Source of the DNA: an uncultured Clostridia bacterium
GTDB taxonomy: Bacteria; Bacillota; Clostridia; Oscillospirales; CAG-272
Assembly (NCBI GenBank): GCA_904502055.1
Contig: CAJGDZ010000103.1
Coordinates: 1 to 6,182, forward strand
Direction of reading: 5' to 3'
Length of the DNA stretch: 6,182 nucleotides
Shown here: one piece after another, positions 1 through 4,387 of the stretch
How positions within the stretch are numbered: position 1 is the first letter of the stretch
How the letters are laid out: each line of letters opens with the position of its first letter
Made by a program: the position numbers and the translations under genes
Notes under the pieces: model-generated
Seen by the model: only the letters and a program-made list of their open reading frames with translations
Told to the model about the DNA's origin: nothing
The model's database searches: none

Positions 1-316
1 CATTCTTCATACCCTCGTGGATAAGTGTCTGTGCGAGAAGTGTCGCGGTAGTTGTACCGTCACCTGCTGCATCATTGGTCTTGGTAGCAACCTCTCTTAC
101 GAGCTGTGCGCCCATATTCTCTGCGGCGTTCTCAAGCTCGATCTCCTTGGCGATGGTAACACCGTCGTTGGTGATCAGCGGAGAGCCGAACTTACGGTCG
201 AGAACGACGTTGCGTCCCTTGGGACCGAGTGTGATCTTTACTGTATCGGCAAGCTTGTCAACGCCGCGGGTAAGAGCGTCTCTTGCCTCAATGCCATAAA
301 GGATTTCCTTTGCCAT
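1..316 (-). CDS. groEL: Chaperonin GroEL (Hsp60), N-terminal part, cut by window edge
   Basis: This is the large subunit of the GroEL/GroES chaperonin, a cytosolic ATP-driven double ring that encloses and refolds proteins. Only the first 105 codons are present; the gene continues past the left edge (the family is about 540 residues). I read this frame directly by translating the reverse strand: it opens MAKEILYGIEARDALTRG and contains the family hallmarks of the equatorial ATP-binding domain, LGPKGRNVVL at residues 30-39, then LITNDGVTIAKEI at 47-59, and the nucleotide-binding stretch TNDAAGDGTTTAT at about 79-91 with the conserved Asp of DGTTT. The ATG at 314-316 is preceded by AGGAGG at 325-330, 8 bases upstream. 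It lies 18 bases downstream of the groES stop with no promoter between, so the two are co-transcribed from the CIRCE-controlled promoter. Identity is certain; whether other groEL copies exist in the genome cannot be seen. Confidence 0.98.
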   Translation of the reverse strand, partial: MAKEILYGIEARDALTRGVDKLADTVKITLGPKGRNVVLDRKFGSPLITNDGVTIAKEIELENAAENMGAQLVREVATKTNDAAGDGTTTATLLAQTLIHEGMKN

Positions 317-324
317 GATAGTTT

Positions 325-330
325 CCTCCT
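325..330 (-). promoter_or_regulatory. Ribosome binding site of groEL
   Basis: On the minus strand this reads AGGAGG, a full match to the anti-Shine-Dalgarno complement, 8 bases before the groEL ATG. It lies inside the 18-base groES-groEL gap and fixes the groEL start. Confidence 0.9.
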
Positions 331-334
331 AAAA

Positions 335-622
335 TTATTCTACAATTGCGAGAATGTCGCTCTGACGGACGATGGTGTACTCCACACCGTCTGCCTTAAC
401 CTCTGTGCCCGAATACTTGGACGCAATTACCTTGTCGCCTACCTTGATGTTCATGGGGCGAAGCTTTCCGTCCTCACCGTATTCACCGGGACCTACTGCT
501 ACAACCTCGGCAATCTGGGGCTTTTCCTGCGATGCGGCGGCGAGAATGATTCCCGACGCGGTCTTTTCCTCTGCCTCGGTGGGCTTCAGAACAACTCTGT
601 CTGCAAGTGGCTTGATCGTCAT
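335..622 (-). CDS. groES: Co-chaperonin GroES (Hsp10)
   Basis: This is the 10-kDa heptameric lid that caps GroEL and forms the folding chamber with it in the cytosol. The 95-residue product has the normal family length. It starts MTIKPLADRVVLKP, the standard first beta strand, followed by the mobile loop at about residues 16-33 with the GroEL-contacting hydrophobic tripeptide IIL (25-27) after TASG. VVAVGPG is at 40-46, the short acidic roof-hairpin region (EYGEDGKL) at 47-54, VGDKVIASKYSGTEV at 61-75, and the ending is QSDILAIVE. The ATG at 620-622 has AGGAGGT 8 bases upstream. It is first in the operon and is followed at once by groEL. Control is expected through HrcA at the CIRCE element in its leader. 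Nothing is missing or unusual. Confidence 0.98.
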   Translation of the reverse strand: MTIKPLADRVVLKPTEAEEKTASGIILAAASQEKPQIAEVVAVGPGEYGEDGKLRPMNIKVGDKVIASKYSGTEVKADGVEYTIVRQSDILAIVE

Positions 623-630
623 TTGAAATG

Positions 631-637
631 ACCTCCT
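631..637 (-). promoter_or_regulatory. Ribosome binding site of groES
   Basis: The minus strand reads AGGAGGT, 8 bases before the groES ATG, which confirms that start. Confidence 0.9.
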
Positions 638-672
638 TTTTACGTTAACCTTAAAAGATTACAATTTCATTT

Positions 673-699
673 TTGGCACTCGGAGATGCCGAGTGCTAA
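673..699 (-). promoter_or_regulatory. CIRCE operator (HrcA binding site) of groESL
   Basis: A 9-9-9 inverted repeat: on the minus strand TTAGCACTC, a 9-base spacer, then GAGTGCCAA. The known CIRCE consensus is TTAGCACTC-N9-GAGTGCTAA, so one half-site is perfect and the other differs at one base (C for T). CIRCE is the operator of the heat-shock repressor HrcA, whose activity depends on GroEL, giving feedback control. Here the pairing also extends two bases into the spacer (GG/CC), leaving a 5-base loop. The element starts at or just after the predicted transcription start, so it is also carried in the groES leader RNA. The hrcA gene is not in the window. Confidence 0.96.
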
Positions 700-707
700 C
701 ACTGTCT

Positions 708-735
708 ATTATAGAACATTTTTCCAAAAAATCAA
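708..735 (-). promoter_or_regulatory. Predicted sigma-A promoter of groESL
   Basis: On the minus strand a perfect -10 box TATAAT lies at 708-713 and a -35-like TTGATT at 730-735 (four of six consensus bases), with a 16-base spacer. Transcription should start near 700-703, immediately before the CIRCE element, which is the arrangement known for HrcA-repressed groESL operons. The leader would be about 80 bases. The -35 overlaps the loop and one arm of the inverted repeat at 723-747. Confidence 0.8.
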
Positions 736-747
736 GTCTTTTTTGGA
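723..747. repeat. AT-rich perfect 9-bp inverted repeat in the divergent region
   Basis: TCCAAAAAA (723-731) and TTTTTTGGA (739-747) are exact reverse complements around a 7-base loop. It sits at the -35 of the groESL promoter and upstream of the symporter gene. It could be a regulator site or an A/T-rich promoter-stimulating sequence. A terminator is unlikely because the stem is weak in GC and the neighbouring genes point away from it. Its function is unknown. Confidence 0.6.
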
Positions 748-750
748 TAT

Positions 751-770
751 TTAACATTTAATTAACATTT
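751..770. repeat. Direct repeat TTAACATTT, two copies 11 bp apart
   Basis: TTAACATTT occurs at 751-759 and again at 762-770, an 11-bp period, about one helical turn. It lies upstream of the symporter gene and could be a regulator site. In such AT-rich DNA it could also be chance. Confidence 0.5.
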
Positions 771-791
771 TCAATCCGAAAAGCACATAAG
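762..791 (+). promoter_or_regulatory. Weak candidate promoter of the symporter gene
   Basis: TTAACA (762-767) matches five of six -35 consensus bases and CATAAG (786-791) four of six -10 bases, with an 18-base spacer. A start near 798 would leave a leader of about 20 bases containing the ribosome binding site. The second copy of the direct repeat supplies the -35. This is the best plus-strand candidate I see, but it is weak. Confidence 0.3.
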
Positions 792-804
792 TTGAAGGGA
801 CAGA

Positions 805-812
805 GGGGAGGG
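805..812 (+). promoter_or_regulatory. Ribosome binding site that decides the symporter start
   Basis: GGGGAGGG lies 6 bases before the ATG at 819. The longer reading from the TTG at 792 would place this purine-rich site inside the coding sequence and add a charged nonapeptide, so the ATG is preferred. Confidence 0.8.
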
Positions 813-818
813 CGTTGT

Positions 819-2174
819 ATGCTCGAACGGATAAACGGGATTTTGAGCGGTCTTTTTTTGCCGATGCTTCTTTTGGCGGCGGGGCTTTTTTATGCGGTGA
901 GGCTTCGTTTTTTTCATCTTGTAAAGCCCCTGGCGGTTATAAAGGTCTTGACAAAGAAAAGTCGGGGCGGCGTTTCGCCCTTTCGTTCGCTGACCTTAGC
1001 GCTTGCGGGGACGCTTGGCGTGGGCAACATTGTCGGCGTGGCCTCGGCGATCGCGCTCGGTGGCGCGGGGGCGGTGTTCTGGATGTGGGTGAGCAGCTTT
1101 GCGGCGATGCTATTGAAATACGCCGAGGTGGTTCTGGGTGTGCGCTACCGAAAACGGGTAAACGGCATCCACCGAGGCGGCGCACCCTATTATATAAAGG
1201 AAGGACTTAAAAAACGAGGCTTTTCGACGCTTGGTGGCGCGGCGGCGGTGTCCTTTGCCGTTCTTTGCCTGCTTCAGTCACTCACGACAGGGTGCAGTAT
1301 CCAGTCAGCGGCGGTGGCAAGCGCCCTTGAAGGGGTGATGCGGATTCCGGCAGGCTTGTGCGGACTGCTTTTGGCGACGGTGTGCGCGGTGCTGCTTGTG
1401 AAGGGGAGTGACACGGTGATGCGCGTGACCGAGGTTTTGGTGCCCGTGATGTGCGGCGGCTTTTTGTTTTTGTCGCTTTGGTGTATGGCGGCGCGGCCGT
1501 CGGAGGTCCTACCCGCCCTTTGGCGCATTTTTCGCGAGGCGTTTTGCCCGAGGGGGGCGGCCGCAGGTGTGGGTGGCTTCTTTCTTTCAAGCGCCATCCG
1601 TTTTGGCACTATGCGCGGTCTGCTTTCCAACGAAGCCGGGTGCGGCACCTCCCCCTTTGCTCACGCCGCCGCGGATACCGATTCGCCTGTCGAGCAGGGC
1701 TTCTGGGGCATCTTTGAGGTGTTTGTGGACACCGTTCTTCTGTGCACGGTGACGGCGGTTGTGATCCTGATGAATTTTGAGGTGGCAAGCGCGTATGCGG
1801 AGCAACCGATGATGATGGCCATCCGCGCCTATTCCGCCGCCTTCGGTGGTGTTTGGAAAGGCATTGTGGAAGGCTTTCTGGGGGGTTCGATTTTGTGCTT
1901 TGGCTTTGCCACGCTTATCTGCTGGGCGCAATACGGCGTGGCCTGTGTGGATTTTCTGACCCCCAAAAAAGTGCCCCGCTTTCTTTATATCAGCCTTTTT
2001 TCCGTCGCGATCTATTGGGGGGCGGTGGCGGCGCAGAGCTTTGTGTGGAGCGTGGCCGATCTGGTGATCGCGCTGATGATGCTTTTGCACGTGCCCATTC
2101 TTTGCCTGCTTGGCGGAGAGGTCTTTGGTGAGACGGCGGATTATTTTGGATGGAGGAGGAAAAACTTTCGTTGA
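819..2174 (+). CDS. Amino acid:cation (Na+ or H+) symporter, AGCS family (AlsT/DagA-like)
   Basis: This is an integral membrane carrier of the alanine/glycine:cation symporter family, which imports small neutral amino acids with Na+ or H+. With the ATG at 819 it is 451 residues, usual for the family. Strong family blocks are visible: LGVGNIVGVASAIALGG (66-82) leading into GAVFWMWVSSF (84-94) and KYAEVVLGVRYR (100-111); RGGAPYYIKEGL (119-130); and RGLLSNEAGCGTSPFAHAAA (266-285), followed by DTDSPVEQGFWGIFEVFVDT (286-305). About ten hydrophobic segments are visible, including 11-29, 68-94, 138-156, 178-194, 206-224, 302-318, 352-370, 388-406 and 413-432. The C-terminus is short and basic (WRRKNFR). 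Two differences from the common family text as I know it are GGAPYYI where GGPMYYI is usual, and NEAGCGTSP where NEAGLGSAP is usual. It has 13 cysteines. The exact substrate (alanine, glycine, glutamine or other) and cation cannot be read, so no gene symbol is given. It is divergent from groESL and has recG downstream on the same strand. Confidence 0.93.
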   Translation: MLERINGILSGLFLPMLLLAAGLFYAVRLRFFHLVKPLAVIKVLTKKSRGGVSPFRSLTLALAGTLGVGNIVGVASAIALGGAGAVFWMWVSSFAAMLLKYAEVVLGVRYRKRVNGIHRGGAPYYIKEGLKKRGFSTLGGAAAVSFAVLCLLQSLTTGCSIQSAAVASALEGVMRIPAGLCGLLLATVCAVLLVKGSDTVMRVTEVLVPVMCGGFLFLSLWCMAARPSEVLPALWRIFREAFCPRGAAAGVGGFFLSSAIRFGTMRGLLSNEAGCGTSPFAHAAADTDSPVEQGFWGIFEVFVDTVLLCTVTAVVILMNFEVASAYAEQPMMMAIRAYSAAFGGVWKGIVEGFLGGSILCFGFATLICWAQYGVACVDFLTPKKVPRFLYISLFSVAIYWGAVAAQSFVWSVADLVIALMMLLHVPILCLLGGEVFGETADYFGWRRKNFR

Positions 2175-2180
2175 CGAAAG
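2165..2180. repeat. 6-bp inverted repeat over the symporter stop codon and recG -35
   Basis: CTTTCG (2165-2170) and CGAAAG (2175-2180) pair around the 4-base loop TTGA, which holds the TGA stop of the symporter and most of the recG -35 box. No T-run follows on the plus strand, so it is not a typical terminator. It may be chance or a small operator. Confidence 0.45.
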
Positions 2181-2199
2181 GAAAAAAATGTGGTAAAAT
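2171..2199 (+). promoter_or_regulatory. Predicted sigma-A promoter of recG
   Basis: TTGACG (2171-2176) matches five of six -35 bases and TAAAAT (2194-2199) five of six -10 bases, with the optimal 17-base spacer, and TGG directly before the -10 gives an extended -10. Transcription should begin near 2206, about 24 bases before the recG GTG. The -35 overlaps the stop codon of the symporter (2172-2174). So recG probably has its own transcription even if the symporter transcript reads through. Confidence 0.8.
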
Positions 2200-2216
2200 A
2201 AAATAAGAAATCCAAA

Positions 2217-2223
2217 GGGAGGT
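2217..2223 (+). promoter_or_regulatory. Ribosome binding site of recG, supports the GTG start
   Basis: GGGAGGT lies 6 bases before the GTG at 2230. The next in-frame ATG is more than 30 codons further on and would remove the conserved N-terminal start of the wedge-domain region, so GTG is the start. Confidence 0.85.
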
Positions 2224-2229
2224 GTTTTT

Positions 2230-4341
2230 GTGTCGCTTTTAAAGAGTCCGATCACGGCGTTGCACGGCGTTGGTGCGGTGCGCGCGGAGGCGTATCGCAG
2301 GCTGGGCATTTGCGAGGCGGGGGATCTTATGTGGCATTTTCCGCGCTCGTACGAAAATCGGGGCGACGTCAAAACACTGGTCGAGGCGACGGTCGGAGAA
2401 AAGCAGGCGCTGGTGCTCACCGTTGCCACCAAGCCGACCTTAGCGCGCATCCGCCGCGGCTTTACCATTCTCAAATTCCGTGCCTTTGATGCGACCGGCA
2501 CGTGTGAGATGGTCTATTACAACCAGGACTTTTTGAAAAATGCCTTTTCCGTGGGCGAGGAGTATCGCTTTTACGGCAAGCTGGAGCAAAAGGCGGGGCG
2601 CTTTGGTATGTCCTCGGCGGCGTGGGAGCCCACCCGGGCGGCAAGGCCGCTGGCACCGCTCTTTCCCGTCTATCCGTCGGTCGACGGACTGTCGCAAAAG
2701 CAGATCAAATCGGGCGTTCACGAGGTGCTTTCGGCGGCTGAAAGTGAGCTTAGCGACTATCTGCCCGACGAGATCCGCCTAAAGAACCGTCTGCCTGCGC
2801 TTTTAACCGCGCTTCGCGGCATTCATATGCCGGAATCGTATGCCGATCTGATCGCGGCCAAACGGCGCTTGGTTTACGACGAGCTGTTTCTGTTTGCGCT
2901 GGCGCTTCGCCTTTCGGCAAAGCGTGAGCGAAAAACGGGTGCGCCCGTCTTTGACAAAAACGATCTCTCGCCCTTTCTCGCGCTATTGCCTTACCGTCTG
3001 ACAGGGGCGCAATCGCGTGCGATTGGGGACATCCTTGCCGATATGGCAACGAACACGCCGATGAACCGCATTCTGGTGGGCGACGTTGGCTCGGGTAAGA
3101 CGGTGTGCGCCGCGGCGGCACTTTACGTGGCGGTCAAGAACGGCTATCAGGCCGCGCTGATGGTGCCCACCGAGATTCTGGCGCGTCAGCACGCCGCCGA
3201 TCTTGCGCCGCTTCTTGAGCGGCTTGGCATTCGCGTGACGCTCCTTCTGGGAGCACTTACGGAAAAACAAAAGCGTTTGGCGCGAGAGACGGTCGCCGCA
3301 GGTGAGACCGACGTGGTGATCGGCACGCAGGCTCTCATCAGCGAGGGGGTGGAGTTTGCCTCGCTGGGGCTTGTTGTTATTGATGAGCAGCACCGTTTTG
3401 GCGTCAATCAGCGCGCGTGGCTTACCGAAAAAGGCAAGCACGTGCACACGTTGGTGATGAGCGCTACGCCGATTCCGCGCACGCTGGCGCTGACGGTGTA
3501 CGGCGGCCTGGATATCAGCCGCATTGACGAGATGCCGCCCGGCCGACAGAAGGTGGACACCTTCTTTGTGGGCGAGAGCTATCGCGAGCGCCTGGAGGCC
3601 TTTATTCGCAAGCAGGTGACTGAGGGGGGAAGCGTGTACATCGTGTGTCCCGCCGTTGAGGAGCGGGACGAGGAGGAGGGCAACCTTCTTTTGTCCGAGA
3701 TCGGTGAACTGGTGCTCCCTGAGCAGAAAACGCCGCTTAAGAGTGCGGTGGAGTATACTAAGGAGCTTTCCGAGCGGCTTCCCGAGCTTCGCATTTCCTT
3801 TGTGCACGGAAAAATGAAGAGTGCGGACAAGGATAAGGTGATGCGTGCCTTTGCCGCAGGCGAGATCGACGTGCTGGTGTCCACCACCGTGATCGAGGTG
3901 GGCGTGAACGTGCCCAACGCCAGCCTGATGATCGTGGAAAACGCCGACCGATTCGGGCTCTCCCAGCTTCATCAGCTCAGAGGACGCGTGGGGCGCGGTA
4001 CGCGCAAGTCCTATTGCGTGCTTGTGAGTGATACCAAGGGTGAGAATGCTACCAAGCGTCTGAAGACCATGTGCGCGACCAATGACGGCTACGAGATCGC
4101 CGAGACCGATCTTAAGCTCAGAGGTCCGGGTGACTTCCTTCGCCCGATGGCAAATATGGGGATCCGCCAAAGCGGCGGCACCGATTTTCGCATTGCTGAC
4201 CTTTGTGAGGACGGCGATATGCTCCTCGGGGCGTTTTCCGATGCCGAGAAATTTCTTTCGGAGCAGACCCTTGCCGACCATCCCGTGCTTTCGGAAAAGG
4301 TGCAGAGCATGCTTGCCGAAAACGAAACCAAGATTAACTGA
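2230..4341 (+). CDS. recG: ATP-dependent DNA helicase RecG
   Basis: RecG is a cytosolic superfamily 2 helicase/translocase that remodels stalled replication forks and branch-migrates Holliday junctions and D-loops. The product is 703 residues, slightly longer than the usual 680-695. The N-terminal part (about 1-240) is the wedge/OB region, opening LLKSPITALHGVGAVRAEAY with FPRSYENRG at 37-45. The helicase core shows Walker A GDVGSGKT (284-291, Lys290), PTEILARQH, the DEQH box (385-388), SATPIPRT (411-418), STTVIEVGVNVPNAS (551-565) and QLRGRVGRG (582-590). The end carries the RecG-specific translocation motif LRGPGDF (630-636) with RQSGG (646-650). Two additions stand out: about six extra residues between RGPGDF and RQ, and an acidic stretch at about 478-504 after VCPAVEE. 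All catalytic motifs are intact, so it should be active. It has its own promoter and ends in a terminator shared with the convergent peptide-binding gene. The usual neighbours of recG in many Firmicutes are not seen here. Confidence 0.98.
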   Translation: MSLLKSPITALHGVGAVRAEAYRRLGICEAGDLMWHFPRSYENRGDVKTLVEATVGEKQALVLTVATKPTLARIRRGFTILKFRAFDATGTCEMVYYNQDFLKNAFSVGEEYRFYGKLEQKAGRFGMSSAAWEPTRAARPLAPLFPVYPSVDGLSQKQIKSGVHEVLSAAESELSDYLPDEIRLKNRLPALLTALRGIHMPESYADLIAAKRRLVYDELFLFALALRLSAKRERKTGAPVFDKNDLSPFLALLPYRLTGAQSRAIGDILADMATNTPMNRILVGDVGSGKTVCAAAALYVAVKNGYQAALMVPTEILARQHAADLAPLLERLGIRVTLLLGALTEKQKRLARETVAAGETDVVIGTQALISEGVEFASLGLVVIDEQHRFGVNQRAWLTEKGKHVHTLVMSATPIPRTLALTVYGGLDISRIDEMPPGRQKVDTFFVGESYRERLEAFIRKQVTEGGSVYIVCPAVEERDEEEGNLLLSEIGELVLPEQKTPLKSAVEYTKELSERLPELRISFVHGKMKSADKDKVMRAFAAGEIDVLVSTTVIEVGVNVPNASLMIVENADRFGLSQLHQLRGRVGRGTRKSYCVLVSDTKGENATKRLKTMCATNDGYEIAETDLKLRGPGDFLRPMANMGIRQSGGTDFRIADLCEDGDMLLGAFSDAEKFLSEQTLADHPVLSEKVQSMLAENETKIN

Positions 4342-4347
4342 AAAAGA

Positions 4348-4377
4348 AAAAGCCAAGATCGTCAGATCTTGGCTTTT
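4348..4377. terminator. Bidirectional Rho-independent terminator between recG and the peptide-binding protein gene
   Basis: AAAAGCCAAGATC (4348-4360) and GATCTTGGCTTTT (4365-4377) are perfect 13-bp complementary arms around the 4-base loop GTCA; the GC-containing core is 9 bp. On the plus strand the stem ends in TTTT, then GTGTTT, starting 7 bases after the recG stop. On the minus strand the stem is followed by a longer T-rich run (TTTTTCTTTTT), starting 11 bases after the convergent gene's stop. It can serve both genes and looks stronger for the minus strand. Confidence 0.93.
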
Positions 4378-4387
4378 GTGTTTGGAA

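Noticed and set aside
17..631. A 204-codon plus-strand open frame over groES and groEL.
   Set aside because: It lies antisense to two certain chaperonin genes, is rich in Cys and Leu as expected from reading those codons backwards, and has no family features.
723..747. Terminator reading of the AT-rich inverted repeat.
   Set aside because: The stem has only two GC pairs per arm and no gene ends next to it; both flanking genes begin nearby and point away.
792..818. TTG start of the symporter at 792 giving nine more residues.
   Set aside because: The GGGGAGGG ribosome binding site would fall inside the coding part, and the ATG at 819 has ideal spacing and begins the normal N-terminus.
623..818. 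Possible small gene or RNA in the divergent gap.
   Set aside because: The gap of 196 bases is filled by the groES leader with CIRCE, the promoter and the symporter leader; I see no small frame with a ribosome binding site and no known RNA fold beyond the CIRCE hairpin.
1587..2501. A 304-codon minus-strand open frame across the symporter end, the recG promoter and the recG start.
   Set aside because: It is antisense to two well supported genes and covers their control region; the text is Lys/Arg/His-rich and unlike any family I know.
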